A DNA stretch of 64,000 nucleotides from Reichenbachiella faecimaris (GCF_900176375.1 NZ_FWYF01000001.1:620001-684000), one strand, 5' to 3'. Shown: positions 44,683 to 53,453, counted from the stretch's first letter. Made by a program: numbers and translations. Notes: generated by a model from the letters alone, not told the origin.

Positions 44683-46224
44683 CTACCAATCAATCGGAAA
44701 ATAATCCTTCAAAAACTTCCCACACCAATGCTCCCCTCTATTGATGCCATCAAAAACGGGATCCATCACTCTTGCAGCACCATCTACAATATCTAAGGGT
44801 GGCTGAAAGTCATGTACTTCTTCCTTGAATTTGGCGATCTGAGCTGGGTCTTCATCAGTCACCCAGCCTGTATCTACTGCATTCATATAGATACCATGTT
44901 TTGCTAATTCTCCTGCTGAAGTATGTGTGAGCATATTCAATGCTGCCTTGGCCATATTAGTGTGTGGATGGCGAGGCTCTTTTTTGAAACGATAGAATTT
45001 ACCCTCCATAGCCGTCACGTTCACAATGTGCTTGATACCTGTGTTCTCTCGTTTCATCATGGTCGACAAACGATTGCAAAGCACAAAGGGCGCAATGGAA
45101 TTTACCAACTGTACCTCCAGCAATTCTGGGGTTGGTACCTCTCCCAGCTTGAGTCGCCAAGAGTTGGTAGTCCGTAGATCGATTTGTTGCAAATCCACAT
45201 CCAATTTCCCTTCTGGGAAAACCTCTTCGTTTTGCAAAGCTCCATCATAACTGTATGGAATCTGTGACAATTGCGCAGAAGCACGAAGTCCAAGGCCTGG
45301 CGCCTTTTCGTTCCAGGAAACAGCCAGTGAAGAGGTATCCTTTCCTGATGGACTTACCACTCCTATTCTATTCAAACAGTTGTGATGACTGGTCAATAAC
45401 TGTTGCACATCAGCTGAATGTTCCTCGAAAGGCAACTGCTCCTTCTCCATCATGTGAGCATAGAATCCAGGAGGACGACGAACAGTCTGAGCAGCATTAT
45501 TGATCAAGATATCCAGACGGTCATACGTCTGCTCTATGTACGTGCAAAACAACTCTACACTTGGCGTATGACGCAAATCCAACCCATGGATATGCAGTCT
45601 CTTGCTCCATTTATAATAATCCTTTTCTTTAGCAAATCGTATGGCCGAATCAGCTGGGAAACGTGTAGTCGCAATCACTGTTGCACCTGCCCTCAGCATC
45701 ATCAGCGTGACATGATAACCAATCTTCAAACGGGAGCCTGTCATCAAGGCGACCTGCCCAGTCAGGTCTGCCGTTTGAAACCTTTTGGCATAGTTCAAAT
45801 CACCACAAGTCTCACACATGGTATCATAGAATGGGTGCAGCTTGGTGTATTCTGCTTTGCAGACGTAGCAGTTTCTGGGAGAATTCAGCTCCTGGCCTTC
45901 CATCTCTAGTTTGGCCGCGGGTAATAAGATTTGATCAGGCGCTTCGAAAATTTTGGCTGTTCTAGCTGAGCGGATACCCGTAGCTTCTCTTGCCTGACGA
46001 TCCTGTTTCCGAATTTGTGTCTTTTCCTTATTCTTAAGGTCTTTTCTACGCTTGCGCAATTCTGTTCGATCAGGACGAGAGACTTCTCCTGCCGCCTTCA
46101 TCAAAGCCACACGCTGCTCCTCAGTCAAATCCACGAGTGGCTGACTATCTTCAACCAATCCCTGCAGGGTTGCTAAACAAGCTTCTAAATCTTCCTTACT
46201 GATACTTTTCTTCTCTGTTGTCAT
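44683..46224 (-). CDS. SDR-type oxidoreductase with N-terminal Zn-ribbon-like motif
   Basis: A 513-residue protein. A helical Lys/Arg/Glu-rich region (1-90) is followed by four Cys in two CxxC pairs (C119/C122 and C137/C140), resembling a zinc ribbon. The Rossmann domain then starts with [11 protein letters not shown] (162 onwards). The SDR region continues with [16 protein letters not shown] and [13 protein letters not shown]-like segments. At the catalytic site the sequence is [12 protein letters not shown]: Lys426 is present but the Tyr four residues earlier is Thr422. This pattern is known to me from a eukaryote/bacterial subfamily, not from classical SDRs. Substrate unknown. The ATG at 46224 is used; the frame extends to a TTG upstream. 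Confidence 0.83.
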   Translation of the reverse strand: MTTEKKSISKEDLEACLATLQGLVEDSQPLVDLTEEQRVALMKAAGEVSRPDRTELRKRRKDLKNKEKTQIRKQDRQAREATGIRSARTAKIFEAPDQILLPAAKLEMEGQELNSPRNCYVCKAEYTKLHPFYDTMCETCGDLNYAKRFQTADLTGQVALMTGSRLKIGYHVTLMMLRAGATVIATTRFPADSAIRFAKEKDYYKWSKRLHIHGLDLRHTPSVELFCTYIEQTYDRLDILINNAAQTVRRPPGFYAHMMEKEQLPFEEHSADVQQLLTSHHNCLNRIGVVSPSGKDTSSLAVSWNEKAPGLGLRASAQLSQIPYSYDGALQNEEVFPEGKLDVDLQQIDLRTTNSWRLKLGEVPTPELLEVQLVNSIAPFVLCNRLSTMMKRENTGIKHIVNVTAMEGKFYRFKKEPRHPHTNMAKAALNMLTHTSAGELAKHGIYMNAVDTGWVTDEDPAQIAKFKEEVHDFQPPLDIVDGAARVMDPVFDGINRGEHWCGKFLKDYFPIDW

Positions 46225-46233
46225 TTCGAGGCG

Positions 46234-46241
46234 CAAAGGTA
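46234..46241 (-). promoter_or_regulatory. -7 box (TACCTTTG) immediately before the SDR gene
   Basis: TACCTTTGCG on the minus strand ends nine bases before the ATG at 46224, so the transcript would have a leader of only a few bases. This supports the ATG start and a nearly leaderless mRNA. Confidence 0.6.
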
Positions 46242-46354
46242 CGATATGACGGAAACAAACAGATTATTAAATCTATAAGAAAGTAAAAATCAATTGTTGT
46301 TAATGGGGTAGACCAGCTTTTCTCCTTTGAAAGTGCTGTTTAATTTACAAATTA

Positions 46355-47515
46355 CTAAAAGCCAAAAAGCCTTTCAAAACGGTCATGATTAATAAATCTA
46401 ACAATCCAAGTTTCATCAATATCCTTATCCTCCAACAACACTCCTCCATTGTACCATTTTTTAATTAAATTCCCATATTCATTCTCTTTCAGGTGTACTT
46501 CGTACAATTCGGTCTCATTTTCACTGAATATATTAATGACATAATCACGTTTCTCAATTTTTTTTGATTCATATGAGCCTAGCACAGATGGAGAAGTCCT
46601 TGATCCAGTAAAAAAAACTCCCTCCAATTCGTTTAAGTTTTTAATTTCAGTTAACCCTCCCAAATATTCATTGTTACGGTATAAGTAATGATATTCTTTT
46701 AAAACCTCCAAATCATCATTATAAATAATCTCGTCGTCGAGTCTACTATTTACTCCCCAATAGTTACTTAATATTAAGTTCTCAGCATATTCCAATTCTT
46801 TCTTGCTCTGCACACTCCCATTACGTTCTTTAATATGCCTGATAATTCGATCTTTGCTATCGTACTCATAAAAATCAACTTGAGTATCTAAAGCCTCTCC
46901 TGTAAAAAAATCTAAGGGATGTGCTATTACTTTTTTAAGCAATGCCCCACTGTATTCATACTCGACAGTCAATCTATTATCTCTATATATTGATTTTATC
47001 CTGTTGTCATTGTTATATACTAACTTCAAATATTCATCATCGGATATTATTGATACTAGATTTCCTTCTCTAGAATACCCGTATTTGGTTTCATTCTTTT
47101 CCTCTTTATCTGGATATGTCAATTTGGATATTCTACCCTCTTGATCAAACTCATAGTTTAGCCGTAATAACTGTTTCAAGTATTCTTCAGAATATCCAAG
47201 GTTTGAGCTAGAAGCATTCTCAGATGAAGTTATTATACCATTTTCATTATAAACATGTGTGTATTCATAAATAGCCCTGTGGAACTTATCACTATAATAT
47301 TTCACTACTTTTGATTTCAGTAAAACACCATGGACGTCAAATTGATGTTCAACTTTATAGTCTGTTTGAAGAAAAGGTGAATTAATTAATTGAGTAAATG
47401 ATTTCTCAAAATTAGATTGATTAAAAACACCCTTTTCTAAGTACGAAAGCTCATCATCACAAGAAATTAATATTAGTCCAACCATACTCATCAAAATGCA
47501 TATTATTTTAGTCAT
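46355..47515 (-). CDS. YD-repeat-like lipoprotein of unknown function
   Basis: A 386-residue lipoprotein (signal MTKIICILMSMVGLILISC with lipobox Cys19). The body has many short strands of the type YEFDQEGRISKLTYPDKEE, YNNDNRIKSIYRDNRLTVEYEYSGALLKKVIAH and YDSKDRIIRHIKERNG, like the YD repeats of RHS/teneurin proteins but without a toxin or core domain. Such proteins are abundant in Bacteroidota and usually remain hypothetical. It is AT-richer than the surrounding genes and has no operon partner, which may indicate acquisition. Confidence 0.7.
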   Translation of the reverse strand: MTKIICILMSMVGLILISCDDELSYLEKGVFNQSNFEKSFTQLINSPFLQTDYKVEHQFDVHGVLLKSKVVKYYSDKFHRAIYEYTHVYNENGIITSSENASSSNLGYSEEYLKQLLRLNYEFDQEGRISKLTYPDKEEKNETKYGYSREGNLVSIISDDEYLKLVYNNDNRIKSIYRDNRLTVEYEYSGALLKKVIAHPLDFFTGEALDTQVDFYEYDSKDRIIRHIKERNGSVQSKKELEYAENLILSNYWGVNSRLDDEIIYNDDLEVLKEYHYLYRNNEYLGGLTEIKNLNELEGVFFTGSRTSPSVLGSYESKKIEKRDYVINIFSENETELYEVHLKENEYGNLIKKWYNGGVLLEDKDIDETWIVRFINHDRFERLFGF

Positions 47516-47652
47516 ATTCTTCTATTTTTTCATTTACAATAATAGGAAAATAAATTAGGTTTTAACCTTAAAAGATGTCAAAGCAGAACATGGATCAGTC
47601 TAAAGTTGGGGGCAGCATGTTTCTGAAACCTAGGCAAGCTCATACCCTCAAT

Positions 47653-47761
47653 GTCATCCCGTGAGGGATCTCCTCAGGGTATAGCAGAAGATTTGTAAAA
47701 GCATTTGTATGCCGCCAGCAGCTAAGGAGTTTTCTCCGGTCGTTCCTCTCGACGAAATGAC
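47653..47761. repeat. Palindromic repeat related to the prfC-leader element
   Basis: It starts GTCATCCCGTGAGGGATCTCC and ends GACGAAATGAC, with GTCAT/ATGAC at the termini and GGATCTCC/GGAGTTTTCTCC inside. The same end sequence (CGAAATGAC) occurs in the element at 35113-35188. It resembles a dispersed non-coding repeat, partly decayed. Confidence 0.5.
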
Positions 47762-47915
47762 TTTTGGATGAAAACTCTATCCGTATTACTTTTTTCTTTG
47801 TCAATTCATGGTATGAGAAATTTTACAAGAAACTCTAACAAGATTTTTCGCTGTCACTCAAAATGACAAGGATTTGAGATCATACTCAATTCTACAATGG
47901 AATAAATGACTTGAT

Positions 47916-47944
47916 TAAAGAGGTTACTTCAAGTAACCGCTTTA
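47916..47944. promoter_or_regulatory. Hairpin just upstream of the helicase promoter
   Basis: TAAAGAGGTTACT and AGTAACCGCTTTA pair over 12 of 13 positions around a three-base TCA loop. It ends 15 bases before the -7 box at 47960. It may be an operator or a barrier to upstream transcription; no T tract follows. Confidence 0.45.
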
Positions 47945-47959
47945 ATGACTCTTTAGCTC

Positions 47960-47967
47960 TACCTTTG
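47960..47967 (+). promoter_or_regulatory. -7 box (TACCTTTG) abutting the helicase start
   Basis: TACCTTTGCC ends four bases before the ATG at 47972. If used, transcription would begin at or within a few bases of the start codon, so the mRNA would be leaderless. Confidence 0.55.
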
Positions 47968-47971
47968 CCTC

Positions 47972-49285
47972 ATGTCAGGAAAGATCAAAGACCAAAAAGC
48001 CATTCTAGAGAAACTCGGTATTGCTCAGCTAAATACCATGCAATTAGCTGCACAGCAAGCCATTTCAGAAAATGATGAAGTGGTACTGCTCTCTCCGACT
48101 GGCACGGGCAAAACCCTGGCGTTTTTATTGCCAATCATTGCAAACCTGGACCCAAACTTAGAAGAAGCTCAAGTGCTCATTTTAGTCCCTTCTCGTGAGT
48201 TGGCGATTCAAATTGAGCAGGTAGTAAGAGAAATGGGCAGCGGTTTTAAAGCCAATGCAGTATATGGCGGCAGGGCTGGGTCCAAGGACAAAACCGAATT
48301 GAAACATGCTCCAGCTATTTTGATTGGGACTCCTGGAAGAATTGCAGATCATTTTCGAAGAGAAACTATTTCTACAGATTATATAGATACAATAGTCTTG
48401 GATGAATTTGACAAATCACTGGAGGTGGGTTTTGAAACAGAAATGATAGAGATCATTGATGAACTCCGAACTGCCAGTAAGAAGATACTGACCTCTGCCA
48501 CACAAAAGGTAGAAATCCCAGCATTTGTAGGCCTCAAAAACCCAACTCAACTGGATTTCCTTGATCAGCCCTCGAACAATCTGAGTTTAAAATTGGTGAC
48601 TGCAAAGCCCAATGACAAGCTTGCCGCTCTAGTCCAACTTCTGGAACATGTTCAAAATGGCAACGGCATCATATTCTGCAACTTCAAGGACACTATCCAG
48701 GAAGTCAGTGACTATCTGATGGATCGCAAAATAGGCCATAGCTGCTTCTATGGAGGATTGGAACAACAAGATAGAGAAAGAGCTTTGATCAAGTTTAGAA
48801 ATGGAACCAGTCGTTTGTTGTTGGCTACGGACTTAGCTGCCAGAGGCATAGATGTACCCGCCTTAGACTTTATTGTACATTTTCAATTGCCTCCCAAGGA
48901 AGAGGAGTTTACACACAGAAATGGGCGAACAGCTAGAATGAGTCAAAACGGCACATCCTATTTGCTCAAAAGCAAAAATGAAAAAGTACCAGATTTTGCG
49001 AAAGGTGTTGAAGAAGAAATTCTTCAAACTTCGGGTCAATTTCAAGACAGCCCCTGGTGTACACTTTTCATCTCTGGCGGACGAAAAGACAAAATATCTA
49101 AGGGTGATATTGCTGGTCTATTCATGAAACAAGGCAGTTTGACTAAAGACGAATTAGGTATGATCGAGTTGAAACAAGATTGTGCTTTTGTGGCCGTGCC
49201 TGCTTCCAAGTCGGATCAATTGATCAAGCAGCTCAACAACAGCCGCTTAAAAAAGAAGAAGGTCAGAATCAGTCTATTGAAATAA
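47972..49285 (+). CDS. DbpA-like DEAD-box RNA helicase
   Basis: A 437-residue helicase. Motif I is SPTGTGKT (41-48); motif II reads DEFD (144-147) instead of DEAD; SAT follows in LTSATQK, and the second RecA domain has ATDLAARGID and HRNGRTAR. The C-terminal part (about 365-437; WCTLFISGGRKDKISKGDIAGLFM) is the small RRM-like domain of the DbpA group, which binds 23S rRNA helix 92 in E. coli. A role in large-subunit assembly is therefore likely. It heads a three-gene operon with a VF530-family protein (12 bases) and a metallophosphoesterase. Confidence 0.9.
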   Translation: MSGKIKDQKAILEKLGIAQLNTMQLAAQQAISENDEVVLLSPTGTGKTLAFLLPIIANLDPNLEEAQVLILVPSRELAIQIEQVVREMGSGFKANAVYGGRAGSKDKTELKHAPAILIGTPGRIADHFRRETISTDYIDTIVLDEFDKSLEVGFETEMIEIIDELRTASKKILTSATQKVEIPAFVGLKNPTQLDFLDQPSNNLSLKLVTAKPNDKLAALVQLLEHVQNGNGIIFCNFKDTIQEVSDYLMDRKIGHSCFYGGLEQQDRERALIKFRNGTSRLLLATDLAARGIDVPALDFIVHFQLPPKEEEFTHRNGRTARMSQNGTSYLLKSKNEKVPDFAKGVEEEILQTSGQFQDSPWCTLFISGGRKDKISKGDIAGLFMKQGSLTKDELGMIELKQDCAFVAVPASKSDQLIKQLNNSRLKKKKVRISLLK

Positions 49286-49297
49286 CTTACAGCAAGC

Positions 49298-49591
49298 ATG
49301 AGTGATCACGAACAAAAAAACAACCCACTACACGGTGTAAAATTGACCGACATGCTCGAAGAGTTGGTAGAAAAATGTGGATGGGAAAATCTGGGTCAAG
49401 AGGTAAATATCAATTGTTTCACCCATGACCCATCTATCAAATCCAGTTTGAAGTTTTTGCGTAGAACACCATGGGCTAGAGAGAAGGTAGAGCGCTTTTA
49501 TTTGCACGTGCTCAAGCGAGGCTATAGCAGAAGAGTGAAACCCAAACGCGAGCCCGGAAAGCCCAGATATTACAAGAAAAAACCAGAATGA
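49298..49591 (+). CDS. VF530-family DNA-binding protein
   Basis: A 97-residue basic protein of the VF530/DUF2132 family, with the conserved [52 protein letters not shown]. The family name comes from a Vibrio fischeri structure suggested to bind DNA. The C-terminus is Arg/Lys-rich ([18 protein letters not shown]), in line with nucleic-acid binding. Its end overlaps the next gene by four bases (ATGA). Sitting between an RNA helicase and a phosphoesterase, it may act on RNA instead; this is inference. Confidence 0.9.
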   Translation: MSDHEQKNNPLHGVKLTDMLEELVEKCGWENLGQEVNINCFTHDPSIKSSLKFLRRTPWAREKVERFYLHVLKRGYSRRVKPKREPGKPRYYKKKPE

Positions 49592-50310
49592 AAATAGCCT
49601 TAGTCACTGACCTACACGCTGAAGAAGATTTTACTACTAAAAATGGTGTATCCCCTTGGGACAATTGGAAGATCATCCTTGCCGACATCCAAGCCAAAGG
49701 AATCAAGCAAGTAGTTTTTTTGGGTGACATTGGGTCTCAAGCGGCTCATCGTCAGTTTTTTGATGCGTTAGATCAGAGCAAGTTGGACTACAAAGTCATC
49801 TTAGGCAACCATGACCATTTTGCCGAAGTGGTTCAATCCTACAAACCAGCCACCATTAACGATCGAGAGGAATGGTACTGGAGTGAAGAAAACGAAAGGT
49901 TCAAGTCGATCTATCTGGATACTTCTACCGAAATGATCAGTCAGTTGCAACTGGATTGGCTAAAAGCAGAAGTACAAACTGAAAAGCCAATTTTGCTTTT
50001 CATCCACCACCCTATCCTGCAAACCCATACCACTCCACAGCTCGAATTTCCTTTAGCAGGAGCTGATCAAGTCAAACAGGTTTTACTCACTCATAATCGG
50101 CCTGTGCACGTATACTGTGGGCACTTACATTTGGATGATTATACGACAGAAGACAACATCAGCCAAACCGTCACGCCTTCTGCCAGTATCCAAATCAAAA
50201 GACACTCCAAAAAAGCGGAAGTAGAAAACATTGGCTTTGCATACCGCATATTAGATTTTAGTGAAAATAAGTTGTGTTCAGAAGTTATTTGGTTTGACAG
50301 GGATCAATAA
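49588..50310 (+). CDS. Calcineurin-like metallophosphoesterase
   Basis: A 240-residue cytoplasmic metallophosphoesterase. The five metal-site motifs appear in order: TDLHAEE near residue 6, [22 protein letters not shown] and YCGHLHLDD. The layout is like 3',5'-cyclic-nucleotide phosphodiesterases of the CpdA type, but other phosphoester substrates are equally possible. It is the third gene of the helicase operon and is coupled to the VF530 gene by a four-base overlap. Confidence 0.9.
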   Translation: MKIALVTDLHAEEDFTTKNGVSPWDNWKIILADIQAKGIKQVVFLGDIGSQAAHRQFFDALDQSKLDYKVILGNHDHFAEVVQSYKPATINDREEWYWSEENERFKSIYLDTSTEMISQLQLDWLKAEVQTEKPILLFIHHPILQTHTTPQLEFPLAGADQVKQVLLTHNRPVHVYCGHLHLDDYTTEDNISQTVTPSASIQIKRHSKKAEVENIGFAYRILDFSENKLCSEVIWFDRDQ

Positions 50311-50375
50311 TATTTTGTAAAATTGATTGCACAGTAGCGCAAATTTAGTTGTACTCCCTTGCCAAACATGACTTG

Positions 50376-51638
50376 CTAGATTCCCTGAAATGCGGCTGCC
50401 TTTATTTCTTGGTTTGTTTTTGAAATTCCGTACTTTTTCGCGACCTCCCGCCACTGGACAACAGCGTTTTTTACTCGCTCAATAATCCGAACAGCTTCTT
50501 TTTTGTCTAGTCGGAAAAATTCGTGTACTTCAAAAGCAAGCGCTAGATCCAGCGAATTATCATTGTCAGAAATATTTAGTTTCAGACCACTACCACTTTC
50601 ATTAGGATTGATGTCGTAAGCTGGAGACAAGCGCCATCCTTGATCGGACAGTAAGAAACCATGGTTTCTTAGGTGATCATCAGTATTGGAAACACAGATA
50701 CTGAAAACAATCCTCCTCCAAAGTTCGTGAAGATCCTCCTTCACATGCGCACCGTGACTGATGATGAAATCAACAAGCTCCAGATAGCTGACTCCAGCAG
50801 CCGCATCAGCACCATCTGTATAGCCTAATTGTGTCATCGCGGAAGTGAAGTGAATGCGTTTACCATTAGCTGTTCGATCAAATCTTTTGGTCAAAAAGGT
50901 ATGATGATCACTAGAAAATTTCTTGGCCTGACATTCGGCCATATCTATTCCAGCCTTAAGGGCCAATTCATAGGTGACCATTTCCCATGCACCAATATTT
51001 CCGTCATCACTTTTGCTGGGAAACTTGGCTATCCAAAGGTGATTGGCAGTATCCAGCACACTTGCTTTTGGCCTTGCGCCTCCAAGAGACGACCCAGGAT
51101 TAACGAGCATATTCAGCCATTTGAAATATTCAGGATCGTCAATGACATCTTCTTCTTCCAATTTAAGGCTTATTTGCTCTAGCTCACGGATGGAAGTCCA
51201 AGGGGGACTTGCCTGGCGTTCGTCATCATTTAAGAACGTCCCATCTGGATCAAGTTTAAATCTTAGCCCGCCCATACGATGTCCATCGTGTACGCCCAAT
51301 AAGTAATCCGTTTCAAAAAGTTTAATTGCTTTTCGCTGTTCCAATCTGGCCTTTGCTGCTTCTCTCCGTTGCATGAGTACCCTTCCCCATCGATCTGGTG
51401 AAGAATCGAGGAACAAACCAAAGTTGAATTTATCCTCATTATTGAGGTATTGTGGGCCAGAGTAAAGTTGTAGATCAGGATCCAATACGTGAACAAATTT
51501 GGATGCCAACCAGTCTTTATCGTATTCAAATGAAAAGATTTCTTTTCCTCTTAGTTGCTCTGATGTCAATATGCCCATCAGCATGGGGCTTTCCATTTCT
51601 TGCCAATCTGCATAAACATATATTTCTCTTCCTGCCAT
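50376..51638 (-). CDS. hipA: HipA-type serine/threonine kinase toxin
   Basis: A 420-residue HipA-family kinase. The N-terminal HipA domain (about 1-110) precedes the kinase core. The Ser/Gly-rich phosphate-binding loop is NPGSSLGGARPK (180-191). The catalytic loop is SNTDDHLRN with Asp320, and the metal-binding Asp342 lies in SPAYDIN. E. coli HipA phosphorylates GltX, stopping translation and producing persisters; targets differ among relatives, so the target here is unknown. It follows hipB by two bases on the same strand and both face away from the upstream AT-rich region. All key residues appear present. Confidence 0.92.
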   Translation of the reverse strand: MAGREIYVYADWQEMESPMLMGILTSEQLRGKEIFSFEYDKDWLASKFVHVLDPDLQLYSGPQYLNNEDKFNFGLFLDSSPDRWGRVLMQRREAAKARLEQRKAIKLFETDYLLGVHDGHRMGGLRFKLDPDGTFLNDDERQASPPWTSIRELEQISLKLEEEDVIDDPEYFKWLNMLVNPGSSLGGARPKASVLDTANHLWIAKFPSKSDDGNIGAWEMVTYELALKAGIDMAECQAKKFSSDHHTFLTKRFDRTANGKRIHFTSAMTQLGYTDGADAAAGVSYLELVDFIISHGAHVKEDLHELWRRIVFSICVSNTDDHLRNHGFLLSDQGWRLSPAYDINPNESGSGLKLNISDNDNSLDLALAFEVHEFFRLDKKEAVRIIERVKNAVVQWREVAKKYGISKTNQEIKAAAFQGI

Positions 51639-51640
51639 TG

Positions 51641-51955
51641 CTATTTCTTCTTTGGTGCCCGGACTTTTGTCGACAGACCAGCATCCTGTAATTTCCTTCC
51701 TAGCACATCATCTTTTGCCAGCAGTAAAAAATCCTTTTCAAGACCTAGTACTTTTAGTACATTGAGATAGTGCCCTATACCGACTGACGGCTTCCCTTGC
51801 TCAATGGAAATCAAGGTACTTCTTCCAATACCTGCACGTTCGGCTACCCTTTCACCACTCAACTTTCGTCTGAGTCTTGCTAGCTTTATTTGTTCACCTA
51901 CGATTTCAATAATTTGGCTTGTCTTAGGTAGCAATATTGCACGTCGTTTATCCAT
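51641..51955 (-). CDS. hipB: HipB-type helix-turn-helix antitoxin
   Basis: A 104-residue XRE-family protein. The helix-turn-helix spans about 20-75 (IKLARLRRKLSGERVAERAGIGRSTLISIEQGKPSVGIGHYLNVLKVLG), and a short basic tail follows. HipB-type proteins bind HipA and repress their own operon. The ATG at 51955 (MDKRRAILLP) is preferred; the frame begins further upstream at a TTG. A perfect 14-base inverted repeat overlaps this start codon and recurs upstream, which supports autoregulation and the position of the start. Confidence 0.92.
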   Translation of the reverse strand: MDKRRAILLPKTSQIIEIVGEQIKLARLRRKLSGERVAERAGIGRSTLISIEQGKPSVGIGHYLNVLKVLGLEKDFLLLAKDDVLGRKLQDAGLSTKVRAPKKK

Positions 51956-52011
51956 AATGTTTATTATAATAATCAAATATAAATATTTTTGTATTATATA
52001 ATAAACATTAT
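51954..52011. promoter_or_regulatory. Inverted-repeat operator at the hipB start
   Basis: ATAATGTTTATTAT (51954-51967) and its exact reverse complement ATAATAAACATTAT (51998-52011) flank 30 very AT-rich bases. The first arm covers the hipB start codon and the second lies upstream. This is the expected layout for HipB-type autorepression through two operator sites. Confidence 0.75.
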
Positions 52012-52065
52012 AAACTTAAAATGAATGAGTTTGTAATTCCTCACCTATCCATATCCAATTAAAAA

Positions 52066-52121
52066 TAGGGGCATCTAAACTTATTCGAGTCCTGAAGTGA
52101 TCTGGTTTGATACTGCCCCTA
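52066..52121. repeat. Small inverted repeat with TAGGGGCA arms
   Basis: TAGGGGCA (52066-52073) and TGCCCCTA (52114-52121) are exact complements separated by 40 bases. It may be the remains of an insertion-sequence end or a small mobile repeat. A hairpin GTCTGG/CCAGAC follows at 52183-52201. No gene is seen between hipB and 52297. Confidence 0.35.
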
Positions 52122-52296
52122 AATGACCCTCTGCTGTGACCATGAGTTGTGATCATCATCTGATTTTCCTATTTTACATCCCGTCTGGTCAGCAGCCAGA
52201 CAGCAGCCCTTCTGAGAGAGATTACTTATTGAATCAAAATTGAAAGATAAATATACGCCATGGTGTATATGTATGTTGGCGTTCATTTAATGACCG

Positions 52297-53262
52297 ATGA
52301 AATTACTAACGATAATAAAAAATAAATTTAATGCATATCAAGATGACCCAATTCTTGGAATTTGGCATTTAATAACACTTGTTTTTTCAATAATCGGAAT
52401 AGCAGAGTCGATTGAGTGGATTATAAATACGGAATACGAAATATACATTGCGAGTGCCTTAATTATTGTTTTCGCAACTTTAATAATATTATTTTTTTTA
52501 CGCCCTAGGGCAATGAAATATTTTGAAGTTACTAGAAAGAAAAAAAATATTGTTTTAGAGCAGGAAAATAAAATGATAATTTTCAAAAATGGCACTTCAA
52601 AATATTCGTTATCCCAGAAAATGATTTTTGAGAAAGACCCTGAACCGGATGACTTTACTATCAAAATGCAATCAAGTGAAGGCGAATCATTCGAATCAAT
52701 GAATCTAGAATTAAATGGAACTGTAACTAATGTAGAAAAACAAAAAAATGGTATAATTAAAGTTACATTTAAGCCTGATGAAGACGTAAAAAAATACCAA
52801 GTTTGGGACTTCAAATATTCTTATACACCAAACTATAAATTTGATAAGGATAATTATTGCGACAGCATAAGAGTACCAATAGCATATAAAATTGGGTTTC
52901 AAAAATGTGTTTTATACACTGAAATACCTATAGAAAAAGTTATTTGTTTTAAAGAACCGACCAATATCCCATCTAATAACTGGGAAGAACTAAATTATTA
53001 TGGCTTAAAAACGAAGTCATATAATTCACCTTCACCTTACAATGTTTCGGAAAATGGATTTGAATGGGAAATTGATAATCCGAAAATTGGCGATGTTTAT
53101 AATTGTACTTTCTTCTATGACAAGGGAGAAAAGAAGTTTTTGAAAAAGAAAAAAAGGAAAATAAAAAGAGTACGATTATTTAGAAACCTAAAATATTCAT
53201 CAATAATATTAGCAATAATGACTGTGGTATATCTTGTTTTGAGATATCTGTTAATAAAATAA
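52297..53262 (+). CDS. AT-rich membrane protein of unknown function
   Basis: A 321-residue protein with two N-terminal transmembrane segments (about 20-40 and 50-68) and one at the C-terminus (about 298-318), enclosing a predicted soluble beta-rich domain of about 220 residues. No recognised motif. Its base composition is far more AT-rich than the surrounding genes and its codon use (many AAA, AAT, ATA) differs from theirs. With hipBA upstream and a transposase remnant downstream, this suggests horizontal transfer. No operon partner. Confidence 0.6.
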   Translation: MKLLTIIKNKFNAYQDDPILGIWHLITLVFSIIGIAESIEWIINTEYEIYIASALIIVFATLIILFFLRPRAMKYFEVTRKKKNIVLEQENKMIIFKNGTSKYSLSQKMIFEKDPEPDDFTIKMQSSEGESFESMNLELNGTVTNVEKQKNGIIKVTFKPDEDVKKYQVWDFKYSYTPNYKFDKDNYCDSIRVPIAYKIGFQKCVLYTEIPIEKVICFKEPTNIPSNNWEELNYYGLKTKSYNSPSPYNVSENGFEWEIDNPKIGDVYNCTFFYDKGEKKFLKKKKRKIKRVRLFRNLKYSSIILAIMTVVYLVLRYLLIK

Positions 53263-53263
53263 A

Positions 53264-53320
53264 AACGAAACCCCCAATCGGGCGCGTTTAGCGACAGCGT
53301 AACGCGTGCGGTGCCTGCAA
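53264..53320. repeat. GC-rich REP-like palindrome
   Basis: The stretch contains CGCGTT (53283-53288) and AACGCG (53301-53306) around a loop, then GTGCGGTGCCTGC. It is markedly GC-rich within AT-rich surroundings and lies directly before a REP-associated transposase fragment, so it is probably the REP-type sequence recognised by that enzyme. Confidence 0.55.
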
Positions 53321-53372
53321 CCACCATGAAAAAATTTTCTAAAATTACGCTACCCTACCAACCATTCTACCC

Positions 53373-53453
53373 ATGTCCGAAAAGTACAAATTCCACGATC
53401 CAGAAGGTTTATACTTTACTACATCTACTGTCGTTCATTGGATTGGCGACTAG
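53373..53453 (+). pseudogene. N-terminal remnant of a REP-associated tyrosine transposase
   Basis: A 26-residue frame, MSEKYKFHDPEGLYFTTST followed by VVHWIGD and a stop. It matches what I know of the N-terminus of Bacteroidota RAYT (IS200-like, TnpA_REP) proteins, which begin with similar KYKF-x-D-x-(D/E)-GLYF-x-T-x-x-VV-x-WI sequences and are about 180 residues long. The catalytic HUH and Tyr regions are absent, so only the first tenth remains. Confidence 0.65.

Larger units (their letters stand above)
47516..47959. other. Long intergenic region with palindromic repeat material
   Basis: No gene is recognised in about 440 bases. It contains an inverted-repeat element (47653-47761), further GAGAAAT/GTCAT fragments of the same type to about 47875, and a hairpin close to the helicase promoter (47916-47944). 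Confidence 0.5.

Noticed and set aside
45418-45909. Antisense frame of 163 codons inside the SDR gene
   Set aside because: Its sequence is incoherent in composition and lies fully within a well-supported gene.
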